Source of the DNA: Sphingomonadales bacterium
GTDB taxonomy: Bacteria > Pseudomonadota > Alphaproteobacteria > Sphingomonadales > Sphingomonadaceae
NCBI GenBank assembly: GCA_025362295.1
Contig: JANYGX010000017.1
Location: forward strand, 142,599-206,598
Direction of reading: 5' to 3'
Length of the DNA stretch: 64,000 nt
The position numbers and the translations under genes are program-made. Below, in pieces: positions 34,412-43,239 of this stretch. How positions within the stretch are numbered: position 1 is the first letter of the stretch; every line of letters begins with the position of its first letter. Under the pieces are notes generated by a model. The model had not been told where the DNA came from. It was given only the letters and a program-made list of their open reading frames with translations, and searched no databases.

Positions 34412-34880
34412 AACGCGAAGACATTAATTGAGTAACCCATCCCTTTCAGATGAGAGGCAAGGGGTGGAGCGGTCCAGCAGGCGATAATCTGGCTTAGAAA
34501 CGCAAAATAGCTATACAGGCACTATCATCTTTTTTGGGCAATGGATTTTGATATTATCGCCCCATCCCTGACCCTCCCCCCTGAAGGGGATAGGACGCAC
34601 CCGGAGCGTCGCATCATGCTCTAAAGGCAGCCGCCGGGTGTCATAAATATGCAATCAAACTGCAAACAGAAGTTTAAAGCGATTGCAGGCCGCCTGTCTA
34701 TGATTTTATGTTTCAGGATATAGCATTCCGCGAGCCTGTGTGCAACAGGCGCACAAACAAGCGGCTCGAACGCAGTGGCTGGGCCCGCTTGATTTTGTGA
34801 TCGTCTGGTTTTGGGTTTCAAATTAATATCTATTAACTGCCGTCGGGGATTTATTAACAACTATGCAGATTCGTTGTTGA
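34412..34880. other. Gene-free stretch with degenerate REP-like hairpins
   Basis: No gene is visible. Two repeat-like items can be seen: an imperfect hairpin at 34437-34467 (CCATCCCTT against AAGGGGTGG, one mismatch) and a pyrimidine-rich CCCTCCCCCC-TGAA-GGGG piece at 34570-34590, which resembles the CCCTCCCC...GGGG intergenic repeats common in alphaproteobacteria. Confidence 0.5.
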
Positions 34881-36374
34881 TTGGGAATGAAAAGTGTGGG
34901 ATATACAACTACTGTTTTGGTGAAGAAAATTTGCAGGTCTATGGTGAGCGGGCAGATGTTGATGCTGATGAAAAAGTTTCACGGACTCATCCATAATCAC
35001 ACATGGAGAACTGCTGCATTTGCTGCTGCATTTATTGTGATCATGCTTGCTGCGTGGCTCGGTTGGCAGAGGGCACATTATGTGCAATTTGCAGATGGTT
35101 TGATTATGCCAAATCAAAAAGATACGTATGCAGACTTAATCAATCACACACCTACGCTCATCGTCAATTACAGACCGGGTGAAGCGCCAAATAAAAAAAT
35201 CATTATGTCAACTATCAGGCGTTATGATAATTTCAGTACTTTTGTATATATGCTTGCTCAGCACTCTTCTCAATTAATCAATAAAGAAGAAACCACAGGG
35301 TCTATTTGGGCAGTCGATAACTTTGGAGTTATGGATGCTAACCCAATGCTCAATATTCTAAAGTGCGGAAGCAGCAAATATTATTATGTTAGTTTTCAAG
35401 GGGGCAACAATAAAAAAATCAATGAATATGACATTTTGCTAGACAGAAATGTTATTCAAAAAAATCACTCTGGCAGATTATTATATGATCGAGATGTTAG
35501 TAACGATAAGCCAGGATACATACTCAAATATAAAAAATATAATATTACATATCAACTATTATCATATTCTAAACTTTACCAATCAGACTTGTGTGCTGAG
35601 ATGTCAGCCATTCATTCACATAATCCAGTTGCAAATTTGTTATATTCATCTGCTCTTATTGATGATTTTTCCATCACCATAGATATGCTGCTTATGCAAA
35701 TGTCTGCCCCATATCATCTTTCTCCATGCGCTGGGTTGAATGGTGTATCATGTGGTGGTTATCATGGCGGATGTCTCTTTAAACCCTATTGTCAACTCAG
35801 AAAAATTGTACTTTCAGATATTTGCGATGCTTCTGATTATGATGTTTTTATAACCCTGCACTCATATGCATTATGGCAGACTAACAAGCTTGATAGTAAA
35901 AAACTTACAGAGCGTCTATTTATACTTAACAATTATCTTAGGACATTATGTCCTGCAAATCACGGCGTTAATCAACAGGCAATTAAGTTAAAATATGCCG
36001 TATCAAACTCGAAATCAGAAAACCTCAATTCTTTTTTACAAAATGTGCCATACACGCAGCCAAAATTACTTCATCCCGGTGCATTTCATCGGTTTGCGCC
36101 GATAACCCCAATCGATTATTTGGCGCAGTTGGTAGACAAACAAAAACATGCAAAGTCTGATCCATATGTTCCGGCAATAAAAAGAGGTATTCATATGGAC
36201 GATTTTGCTTTTTTTGCAACAGATGCAGTTTACAGTTATTGTGAAATATATAAATCTATAGAAAAATCTCAAAGAAACTATTATAAAATCCTTCGCTATT
36301 CAGCGGTGCCGGATAATAATTTGTCTGAATGGTATGTTAGAAATGATACTGATTTGTTTGAAATTTTTTGCTAG
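34881..36374 (+). CDS. Orphan membrane-anchored protein, unknown
   Basis: A frame of 497 codons, clearly A+T richer than its neighbours, that I do not recognise. The start is uncertain: several Met codons (residues 1, 3, 20, 26, 28, 30) precede one transmembrane helix at about residues 44-62 (TAAFAAAFIVIMLAAWLGW), so the protein most likely begins between residues 20 and 30. The remainder would be outside the cytoplasm, Tyr- and Asn-rich, with a cluster of Cys at about residues 281-306 (SPCAGLNGVSCGGYHGGCLF, KPYCQL), LRTLCPANHG later, and a terminal Cys. It stands alone between inverted repeats, next to an HlyD remnant. Confidence 0.6.
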   Translation: MGMKSVGYTTTVLVKKICRSMVSGQMLMLMKKFHGLIHNHTWRTAAFAAAFIVIMLAAWLGWQRAHYVQFADGLIMPNQKDTYADLINHTPTLIVNYRPGEAPNKKIIMSTIRRYDNFSTFVYMLAQHSSQLINKEETTGSIWAVDNFGVMDANPMLNILKCGSSKYYYVSFQGGNNKKINEYDILLDRNVIQKNHSGRLLYDRDVSNDKPGYILKYKKYNITYQLLSYSKLYQSDLCAEMSAIHSHNPVANLLYSSALIDDFSITIDMLLMQMSAPYHLSPCAGLNGVSCGGYHGGCLFKPYCQLRKIVLSDICDASDYDVFITLHSYALWQTNKLDSKKLTERLFILNNYLRTLCPANHGVNQQAIKLKYAVSNSKSENLNSFLQNVPYTQPKLLHPGAFHRFAPITPIDYLAQLVDKQKHAKSDPYVPAIKRGIHMDDFAFFATDAVYSYCEIYKSIEKSQRNYYKILRYSAVPDNNLSEWYVRNDTDLFEIFC

Positions 36375-36486
36375 GCACTTTGGAAAAAATAGGAGATGAA
36401 ATATTGGTAAATTAGTAAATGCAATACAGCAAACAACATATACAGACCCTCATACAAATATGGTGCATACTGAGTATTTTATTAAG

Positions 36487-36514
36487 CAGGTTCCGGTGAC
36501 ACGTTACTTAACCG
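36487..36514 (-). repeat. 28-base inverted repeat, right copy
   Basis: Inverse match of 33882-33909 (25 of 28). Together they bound a 2.6 kb segment containing the HlyD remnant and the orphan ORF. Part of the motif, GGTTCCGGTGACA on the plus strand, occurs again at 36929-36941. Confidence 0.7.
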
Positions 36515-36535
36515 CTTTTCTTGACATCCGACTGA

Positions 36536-36571
36536 TCTCCCATAACGTCTATTCATGGCACGTTTGGCTGG
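36536..36571 (+). repeat. 36-base direct repeat, right copy
   Basis: Second copy of 33782-33817 with two mismatches, placed 21 bases outside the right inverted repeat. Confidence 0.75.
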
Positions 36572-36784
36572 TCTTATGGTGCCCGGTATCCCCAACAGTC
36601 AACCATCAACGAACATGACGTGGCGCTCCCAGCTTGACACCGCGGAACATCAGAACCTGAGAAGATGCTTCGCCAATGACGATGAGTCAATGCAAAGGGC
36701 TTTTGGTATTAGATGGAATCATAAACATCATCTTCAAGATTGTTTCAGACGGTGGCAAACGTGGCTGCGCTATCATTAGTCTTT

Positions 36785-37312
36785 TCAGTTCCAAAGATTA
36801 CGCCTGTGCCATATTGCACGATCCAGAAATTTTGCTCTCGTTTTGACGCTCTCGACAGAATTGCAAGAACCACAGAATCCCAAATGATTCCATTTTTCGT
36901 ACTTCTGACAGGTTTTAGTTTGTATTCCGGTTCCGGTGACAGCAAGTTCCCATTTCCTGTGCGATTTCCAATTTCTTATGATATGCGATGACGCTGATTT
37001 AATTTCCTCTAACATGTTACCTTGCTCCCTACCTCGGCACCACTCCAGCCTGCAATTCCCCCTCATGTGCCATGCCTTCCACAAACGTCCTCCCCATGCG
37101 CCAGCGCTTGCCAACGATCGCTGATGATCACCCTGTCCCAAGGGGAGAAGGTATTCGTTGCGGTGCATTTGGGTCCGGTCCAGCGCAGCGACGACCTCGC
37201 CACGAAGGCCGGTAAAACCAGCCAGGGTCTTCATCGCTGGGGTGGTGGGCCATAGCCTCAGCGCCAGTGTGGCGAACAGCAAAACGAGCACGATAATAAA
37301 AGAGAACATCAT
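36785..37312 (-). CDS. Doubtful ORF downstream of a strong promoter
   Basis: A 175-residue frame starting MMFSFIIVLVLLFATLALRL, one hydrophobic helix, then a basic tail of no family I know and unusual residue content (many Trp, Arg, Cys). The only support is its position 30 bases downstream of a consensus promoter; no ribosome binding site is visible. It could be the degraded end of a gene whose first part is real. Confidence 0.22.
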   Translation of the reverse strand: MMFSFIIVLVLLFATLALRLWPTTPAMKTLAGFTGLRGEVVAALDRTQMHRNEYLLPLGQGDHQRSLASAGAWGGRLWKAWHMRGNCRLEWCRGREQGNMLEEIKSASSHIIRNWKSHRKWELAVTGTGIQTKTCQKYEKWNHLGFCGSCNSVESVKTRAKFLDRAIWHRRNLWN

Positions 37313-37348
37313 GGGAACTTTCAGGGTGATTTGATTGATTGAAGGGTA

Positions 37349-37377
37349 AATATAACCCATACCGCAAATATTGTCAA
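37349..37377 (-). promoter_or_regulatory. Consensus sigma-70 promoter on the minus strand
   Basis: TTGACA at 37372-37377, 17 bases, then TATATT at 37349-37354 (minus-strand reading). This is near-ideal spacing and sequence. It would start a transcript near 37342 running away from ettA into the gene-poor region. Confidence 0.55.
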
Positions 37378-37662
37378 CAATTATTTTCCGTTATATAATT
37401 TTTTTCACATCACAGCAAATCATGCTTCAAGATATTATGGCTTGATTTCGGCACTTATGGGCGACATGCGCTTCCATAACGAAAGCTCAAACGGCGATGC
37501 TGCTGGTTGCTTTGTGCTGGCGCGACGGGCATCAGGTTGTTACATGGTCTATCATATAAAAGTGACATGGTTTGGCTCATGGTTTTGCTGACAGTCCCAT
37601 GGGCAGTCTGTGGGTCACAACCACATGCTTTTGTTATAAATTGTTTTTAAAGTGAGTGTATA

Positions 37663-39315
37663 ATGGCCTACCAATACGCCTTCGTTATGAAGGATCTGAC
37701 CAAAACCTATGCCGGTGGCAAAGCAGTGCTTAAGAACATATATTTATCTTTTTACCCTGGAGCCAAGATTGGTATTATCGGTGCCAATGGCTCGGGTAAA
37801 TCGACGCTGATGAAAATCATGGCAGGTATGGATACGGAGTTCACCGGCGAGGCCTGGGCGGCGGAAAACATCAACGTTGGCTATCTGGCGCAAGAGCCAG
37901 AGCTTGATTCTGAAAAAGACGTGAAAGCCAATGTGATGGTGGCGGTCGCCGACAAGCAAGCAATCATGGACCGCTATAACGCATTGATGGCCGATTATTC
38001 AGATGAAAATGCCGACGAGCTTGGCAAGTTGCAGGATGAAATTGATGCAGGGGATTTATGGTCACTCGACAACCAGATTGAAATCGCCATGGATGCGCTG
38101 CGCTGTCCGCCGTCCGATGCTGATGTGACGAGTTTATCCGGCGGTGAAAAACGCCGTGTAGCGCTGTGCCGCTTGTTGCTGGAAAAGCCCGACATTCTGC
38201 TGCTTGATGAACCAACCAATCACCTTGATGCTGAATCCGTTGCCTGGCTGGAAAAACATTTGCAGGATTATGCCGGCACGGTGATTCTCGTCACCCACGA
38301 TCGATATTTCCTCGACAATGTGGTCAAGTGGGTGTTGGAGCTTGATCGTGGGCAGGGCATTCCACACGAATGCAATTATTCCGGCTGGCTTGAGAAAAAA
38401 GCCAAGCGCATGGCGGCCGAAGAAGGCCAGGAAGAGAGCAAGCAAAAAGCTATGGAGGATGAGCTGGCATGGATTCGCTCCTCACCCAAGGCACGGCAAT
38501 CGAAATCCAAAGCGCGTATCAAGGCCTATAATGAGATGATTGATGCGCAAGCCGATCGTGGCCCAGGCAAAGCGCAAATTCTTATTCAGCAACCTGAGCG
38601 CTTGGGTGGCACAGTCATCGAAGCGACGAATTTATCAAAAAGCTATGGTGATAAAATGCTGATTGACGATTTGACGTTTAGTTTGCCGCCTGGCGGCATC
38701 GTTGGCATCATTGGACCGAACGGGGCCGGTAAAACTACGTTGTTCAAAATGATCACTGGTGTCGAGCAGCCGGACAGTGGCAGCATTCGCATGGGCGAAA
38801 CTGTGAAGCTAGGCTATGTTGATCAATCGCGCGATGCCCTGAAAGCTGACAACAATGTCTGGCAGGAAGTGTCAGGCGGTAACGAGCAATTTTATTTTGG
38901 CAAGCATCCGGTGAGCACGCGTGCCTATGTTGGGGCATTCAACTTCAAGGGCTCTGACCAGCAGAAAAAAGTTGGACAGCTTTCTGGCGGAGAGCGCAAC
39001 CGGGTGCACATGGCAAAAATGCTAGCCAAGGGGGGCAATGTGTTACTGCTCGATGAGCCGACCAACGATCTTGATGTGGAAACCTTGCGTGCACTCGAAG
39101 AGGCGTTGGAAAGCTTTGCAGGCTGCGCCGTTGTTATCAGCCACGACCGTTTTTTCCTTGATCGGCTGGCCACACATATTCTGGCATTTGAAGGTGACAG
39201 TCACGTTGAGTATTTTGAGGGCAATTTCGAAGCTTATGAGGAAGACCGACGGCGCAGGCTGGGCGATGCTGCTGACCGGCCGCACCGCATCAGCTACAAG
39301 AAACTGACACGGTAG
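37663..39315 (+). CDS. ettA: Energy-dependent translational throttle protein EttA
   Basis: A 550-residue ABC-F protein at the normal EttA length. Walker A motifs are GANGSGKST (about residue 39) and GPNGAGKTT (about 350); signatures [15 protein letters not shown] and [15 protein letters not shown]; Walker [12 protein letters not shown] and [11 protein letters not shown]. The EttA-specific arm within domain 1 and the linker with basic [11 protein letters not shown] are present. EttA binds the ribosomal E site and gates entry into elongation according to ATP/ADP. It differs from the Uup-like ABC-F at 22.2-24.0 kb by lacking the C-terminal coiled coil. A beta-helix protein gene follows after five bases. 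Confidence 0.94.
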   Translation: MAYQYAFVMKDLTKTYAGGKAVLKNIYLSFYPGAKIGIIGANGSGKSTLMKIMAGMDTEFTGEAWAAENINVGYLAQEPELDSEKDVKANVMVAVADKQAIMDRYNALMADYSDENADELGKLQDEIDAGDLWSLDNQIEIAMDALRCPPSDADVTSLSGGEKRRVALCRLLLEKPDILLLDEPTNHLDAESVAWLEKHLQDYAGTVILVTHDRYFLDNVVKWVLELDRGQGIPHECNYSGWLEKKAKRMAAEEGQEESKQKAMEDELAWIRSSPKARQSKSKARIKAYNEMIDAQADRGPGKAQILIQQPERLGGTVIEATNLSKSYGDKMLIDDLTFSLPPGGIVGIIGPNGAGKTTLFKMITGVEQPDSGSIRMGETVKLGYVDQSRDALKADNNVWQEVSGGNEQFYFGKHPVSTRAYVGAFNFKGSDQQKKVGQLSGGERNRVHMAKMLAKGGNVLLLDEPTNDLDVETLRALEEALESFAGCAVVISHDRFFLDRLATHILAFEGDSHVEYFEGNFEAYEEDRRRRLGDAADRPHRISYKKLTR

Positions 39316-39320
39316 ATACT

Positions 39321-40556
39321 ATGGTAATGCCGCCTGACCCAAAAGCGTTGGAGGCCATTAAACGGTTTGAAGCGCGGCAATCATCGATACCATTAAAAAA
39401 GCAACCATTTGAAAGTAAAGTTACTCACCAACATACCCATCGTGTCTGGAAATTACTGATTTTTACTGGTGTGATCTGCACCGTTATAGTACTAATTTCA
39501 GTTTTTTCTGTTGAGTATCTCGTTGGTCAACCATGGCGCGTGCTGTACACAAAAGCGTTGGCACAACAAATTAAGTGGACAGAAAGTCGTCATCCGTTTT
39601 TAGCGCCCGCATTGTCGGTGCTTAAATGGCCATTGCTGGATGCGCTGCCTGCCGAACCTCTCATGCTTTATGCCAGCAACGAAGCGGAAGCGCATGACCC
39701 AAGCTACCACAAGTCCGTCCATCTGCCTGAGCGTTCACTCTCAGGTTATGTGGCTATGGCACGTGAGGGCGGCACATTGGTGTTGCCGCCAGGGCGCTAC
39801 CCTGACTGCGCCGTGATTAACCAATCTGTCTTGACTATTCGAGCTGAAGTTCAGGGGCAGGCGCAATTTGATGGTGGTGCATGCCAAGGCAAGGCAGCGC
39901 TTGTTGCGCACGGCAACAACCTCACGGTTGATGGGCTTGTGTTCAAAAATATTCGCGTGCCGGATGGCAATGGGGCTGGTATCCGTCACGAGACCGGATC
40001 GCTTACTGTCAAAAACTCGATTTTTTATAATAGCGAGAACGGCATTCTCACAACATCTGACGATGGCCTTGATTTGACAGTTGATAAATCTTTATTCTCA
40101 CACCTGGGTGGATGTAAATTTTCCAGCGGGTGTTCGCACAGTATTTACAGCGGTACCATCAACAAGTTGACACTAACAAATTCTGTTTTCAAAAACAGCG
40201 CTGGTGGTCACTTTCTGAAGTCGCGCGCTCATTCGGTTCAAGTATCAGGCAACACATTTGACGATACGGATGGTGTAAGTTCATGTCTTATTGAATTGCC
40301 ATATGGTTCAAACGGAGAAATTCAGAATAATCAGTTTGTAAAAGGCATTAAAGCCAGAAGTCGTTTTTGCTTTATCAAGGTTGGCGCTGAGGGTGCGAAA
40401 AATGACAGTTCAAAACTTTATATTAACGGAAATACAGCTGAGGGTAAAACGCCTGTTTCAGTTTTTGTACAAAACAAAACGTCCGCACCGCTGTATGTAA
40501 AAGATAACAGCACAGTCGGCTTTATAATCTCAGCAACGGGTAAAACACGCCACTGA
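39321..40556 (+). CDS. Membrane-anchored right-handed beta-helix protein
   Basis: A 411-residue protein with one transmembrane helix (about residues 43-65) and a large part outside the cytoplasm. From about residue 145 it shows parallel beta-helix turns: TLVLPPGRYPDCAVINQSVLTIRAEVQ, NLTVDGLVFKNIRV, SLTVKNSIFYNSENGILTT, KLTLTNSVFKNSAGGHFLKSR, SVQVSGNTFDDT, EIQNNQFVKG. Such folds bind or cleave polysaccharides, but no catalytic site is identifiable. It follows ettA by five bases and converges end to end with mlaA, with no intergenic gap. Confidence 0.78.
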   Translation: MVMPPDPKALEAIKRFEARQSSIPLKKQPFESKVTHQHTHRVWKLLIFTGVICTVIVLISVFSVEYLVGQPWRVLYTKALAQQIKWTESRHPFLAPALSVLKWPLLDALPAEPLMLYASNEAEAHDPSYHKSVHLPERSLSGYVAMAREGGTLVLPPGRYPDCAVINQSVLTIRAEVQGQAQFDGGACQGKAALVAHGNNLTVDGLVFKNIRVPDGNGAGIRHETGSLTVKNSIFYNSENGILTTSDDGLDLTVDKSLFSHLGGCKFSSGCSHSIYSGTINKLTLTNSVFKNSAGGHFLKSRAHSVQVSGNTFDDTDGVSSCLIELPYGSNGEIQNNQFVKGIKARSRFCFIKVGAEGAKNDSSKLYINGNTAEGKTPVSVFVQNKTSAPLYVKDNSTVGFIISATGKTRH

Positions 40557-41339
40557 TTATTTTGGTGGTGCAGCACCTGGCTCTGCATCATTATTTTCAA
40601 AAGGATCATCAAATTTTGCATCTTTAGGAGGCTTGCCGCCGGAAACCTTGTAAATGCGATTTTGCAGGTAAGCCGAGCGCAAAGTGATATAAGAATCTTC
40701 GCTGTTCTCAATCAACTTGTCTGCCGTACCAAGCAACTCAACTCGTAAATTCAATAAATTCGTTAAGTCATAAGGGGCAGATGCCTTCAAGCCAATTTTT
40801 TTGTTCAGCGTGTATGGCACGGGATCAAAAGCGATTTTAACACCAGACCCGAATGCATCCAGTGGCGTTGAGGGGCCGAGCAATGGCAGCATCAAATAAG
40901 GGCCCGACGGCACCCCCCATACCGAAAGGGTTTCACCAAGTTCTTTCTGGCTGCGTGGCACCCCCCACGTGCTGGCCACGTCGAAAATTCCACCGATGCC
41001 AACTGTGCTGTTTATCAAGATGCGTCCAAGAGTTTCAAAAAACGGATCCCCCTTCGCTTGCAATAAAGAATTAATCAGCGTCCACGGTTCTTCAGCATTG
41101 TGCAAAACGTTTGACACTCCATCCTGCAAAAACTTTGGCGTAACCGCCTTGTAGGCCTTGGCTATCGGTTTTACGGTCGCATGATCGATCTTCACATTCG
41201 CTGTGTACATCCAACGGTTGTAACTTTCCCACGGATCGTGGATGTTGGGCGCAGCTGTATCAGCTTGCTGAGCCATGATCGGTAAATTTACAAAACTGAC
41301 AAAAACCGTCACGATAGTTGGGTAGATTATTTTTCTCAT
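40557..41339 (-). CDS. mlaA: MlaA family phospholipid-transport protein
   Basis: A 260-residue MlaA/VacJ protein, the outer-membrane component that removes mislocalised phospholipids and hands them to MlaC. The conserved DPWESYNRWMYTAN, LHNAEEPWTLINSLLQ, RILINSTVGIGGIFDVAS and GPYLMLPLLGPSTPLDAFGSG blocks are all present. The signal peptide ends LPIMAQQ and has no lipobox Cys, so unlike E. coli MlaA it is probably not a lipoprotein. Start taken at 41339, the Met that gives a proper signal peptide. Divergent from the ArsR-methyltransferase gene with a 50-base shared promoter region. Confidence 0.9.
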   Translation of the reverse strand: MRKIIYPTIVTVFVSFVNLPIMAQQADTAAPNIHDPWESYNRWMYTANVKIDHATVKPIAKAYKAVTPKFLQDGVSNVLHNAEEPWTLINSLLQAKGDPFFETLGRILINSTVGIGGIFDVASTWGVPRSQKELGETLSVWGVPSGPYLMLPLLGPSTPLDAFGSGVKIAFDPVPYTLNKKIGLKASAPYDLTNLLNLRVELLGTADKLIENSEDSYITLRSAYLQNRIYKVSGGKPPKDAKFDDPFENNDAEPGAAPPK

Positions 41340-41354
41340 ATGTTCACTTTTAAC

Positions 41355-41384
41355 TTGACCATAATATAAAGATATCATTATATG
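41355..41384 (+). promoter_or_regulatory. Promoter and operator of the methionine operon
   Basis: TTGACC at 41355-41360 and TTATAT at 41378-41383 form a promoter with 17-base spacing. Overlapping it is a 20-base palindrome, ATATAA-A-GATATC-A-TTATAT, at 41364-41383, with one non-pairing position in each half. A repressor bound here would block RNA polymerase; the ArsR-type protein encoded directly downstream is the obvious candidate. Initiation would fall at about the ATG, so the message may be leaderless, in line with the absence of a ribosome binding site. Confidence 0.6.
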
Positions 41385-41389
41385 GTTAT

Positions 41390-42328
41390 ATGTTTGAAAC
41401 TCTTACTGCTTACAAAGCTGTCGCCGACGCTAGTCGTTTGCGCATGTTGCTTTTGTTGGCACGAAACGAACTGGCTGTAACTGATCTAACGCGCATACTG
41501 CGACAAAGCCAGCCACGAGTCTCCCGTCACCTAAAAATATTAACAGATGCTGGCCTTATTGAACGCTATAAAGAGGGGGCATGGGTATTTTATCGGCTCG
41601 CTGGAATGGGAAGAGCCGCTGAAGTTGCGCGTGGTCTGGTTGAAATGGCGGCGACCGACACCTTGGAGCACGCAAAAGATATTGAGCGCTTAAGCGAAAT
41701 TATTTCAATGCGAGCAGGTGAGGCCGATATTTATTTTGCCAGGCATGCTGATGAATGGGACCATATTCGTTCGTTGCATGTTTCCGAAACTGAAGTTGAG
41801 GCGGCCATTGTTGTAGCACTTGCCAAGTCTCCAATCGGGCATTTTCTCGATATAGGCACCGGCACAGGCCGCGTGCTTGAAATTATGGCACCTTACGTGA
41901 GGCGTGGCGTGGGTGTCGATATATCACGCGAGATGCTTGGACTGGCGCGCGCACGGCTACAGCAGCGTGGTTACGATCATTGTCAAGTACGTTTAGCTGA
42001 TATGTATGATTTACCAAAAGACAGCGAAGGTTACGATGCAATAACTTTACACCAGGTTTTACATTTTGCAGACGATCCACAGCAGGTGATCACAGAAGCG
42101 GCATCTGTATTGCGCAAAGACGGCCAAATACTTGTGATTGACTTCGCGCCGCATGACAATGAAACTTTGCGAAATGAACATTCACATCGACGTCTGGGGT
42201 TCGCTGACGAGCAAGTGCTGTATTATCTATCGGAGACCGGATTGCGCGGCAACGTCATCAATCGGCTCACTGGCGGTGAATTGACAGTGACAATATGGCA
42301 CGCCCAGAAAATTGGAGCAAGCGCATGA
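41390..42328 (+). CDS. ArsR-type regulator fused to a SAM-dependent methyltransferase domain
   Basis: A 312-residue fusion. Residues 1-90 are a winged helix of ArsR type (DASRLRMLLLLARNELAVTDLTRILRQSQPRVSRHLKILTDAGLI), and residues 140-300 a class I methyltransferase fold with HFLDIGTGTGRVLEIMAPYV and YDAITLHQVLHFADDP. In alphaproteobacteria this fusion regularly precedes metF and metH, and the SAM-binding domain probably senses SAM or S-adenosylhomocysteine to control methionine synthesis. It overlaps metF by four bases. A palindrome fitting a dimeric repressor lies over its promoter. Confidence 0.88.
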   Translation: MFETLTAYKAVADASRLRMLLLLARNELAVTDLTRILRQSQPRVSRHLKILTDAGLIERYKEGAWVFYRLAGMGRAAEVARGLVEMAATDTLEHAKDIERLSEIISMRAGEADIYFARHADEWDHIRSLHVSETEVEAAIVVALAKSPIGHFLDIGTGTGRVLEIMAPYVRRGVGVDISREMLGLARARLQQRGYDHCQVRLADMYDLPKDSEGYDAITLHQVLHFADDPQQVITEAASVLRKDGQILVIDFAPHDNETLRNEHSHRRLGFADEQVLYYLSETGLRGNVINRLTGGELTVTIWHAQKIGASA

Positions 42329-43239
42329 ATATTTTGCAACCTGTTTTCAGACCCATGTATGCTGACATTGGCGGCAATATTAAAATATCATTCGAATTCT
42401 TCCCTCCTAAATCGGAGGCTATGGAGAGCACCCTTTGGCAGTCGATCAAAACCCTTGAGGCCTTGAATCCCGATTTTGTATCCGTCACATATGGCGCTGG
42501 CGGATCAACACGGGAGCGCACGCACGGGACTGTTTCGCGCATCATTCAAGAAACCACTTTGGTGCCAGCAGCGCACCTCACCTGTGTAGCGGCGTCGCGC
42601 GCTGAGGTGAACGCGGTTGCACAAACCTATTGGGACGCTGGTGTCCGCCATATCGTTGCCTTGCGTGGTGACCCGCCAGAAATAGGTTTAAAGTTTGAGC
42701 CGCACCCTGATGGTTACACCAGTGGGGCTGATCTGGTTGCTGGCCTTGCCAAACTGGCACCGTTTGAAATCAGTGTAGGCGCATATCCTGAAAGCCATCC
42801 TGACAGCCCTTCCCGCATTGCGGATATTGAAAACCTTAAACGCAAAGTTGATGCTGGTGCCACACGCGCCATCACCCAGTGTTTTTTTGATCCTGATATG
42901 TATTTTCGCTACATCGATCTGGTGCATGCAGCCGGTATCACGGTGCCCATTTTGCCGGGGATATTGCCGGTTACCAGTTTTTCTGGACTTAAGAAATTTG
43001 CTGCGGGGTGCGGTGCCACTGTGCCGGACTGGATGGGCCGGTTGATGAATGGGCTTGATGAACACCCGACTACACGGCAATTGGTGGCGGCGACTATAGC
43101 GGCAGAGCTTTGCGTTCGCTTGCATGAGCGCGGCGTGCGGGATTTTCATTTTTACACACTCAACCGGGCTGAGCTGACATTTGCAATCTGTCATATGCTG
43201 GGCGTGCGCAGTCAGGAGATAGTACATGCAACAGTCTGA
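42325..43239 (+). CDS. metF: 5,10-methylenetetrahydrofolate reductase
   Basis: A 304-residue MetF that reduces methylene-THF to methyl-THF for methionine synthase. Characteristic pieces: ISFEFFPPKSEAMESTLW with the catalytic Glu, VSVTYGAGGSTRERTHG, HLTCVAASRAEVNAV, RHIVALRGDPP (FAD binding), YPESHPDSPS and KVDAGATRAITQCFFD. Start ATG at 42325 overlaps the regulator stop (ATGA) and gives the standard N-terminus. Its end overlaps the metH1 start by 14 bases. Confidence 0.94.
   Translation: MNILQPVFRPMYADIGGNIKISFEFFPPKSEAMESTLWQSIKTLEALNPDFVSVTYGAGGSTRERTHGTVSRIIQETTLVPAAHLTCVAASRAEVNAVAQTYWDAGVRHIVALRGDPPEIGLKFEPHPDGYTSGADLVAGLAKLAPFEISVGAYPESHPDSPSRIADIENLKRKVDAGATRAITQCFFDPDMYFRYIDLVHAAGITVPILPGILPVTSFSGLKKFAAGCGATVPDWMGRLMNGLDEHPTTRQLVAATIAAELCVRLHERGVRDFHFYTLNRAELTFAICHMLGVRSQEIVHATV

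Larger units (their letters stand above)
36375..37662. other. 1.3 kb gene-poor region with repeats
   Basis: I find no gene I would defend in this stretch. It has the right copies of the inverted (36487-36514) and direct (36536-36571) repeats, and a third occurrence of GGTTCCGGTGACA at 36929-36941. A strong promoter on the minus strand (37349-37377) points back into it. Short frames on both strands show no recognisable domain and change composition along their length. Confidence 0.6.

Noticed and set aside
41340..41389. SAM or SAH riboswitch before the methionine operon.
   Set aside because: The intergenic space is only 50 bases and the probable transcription start is at the ATG, leaving no room for a riboswitch.
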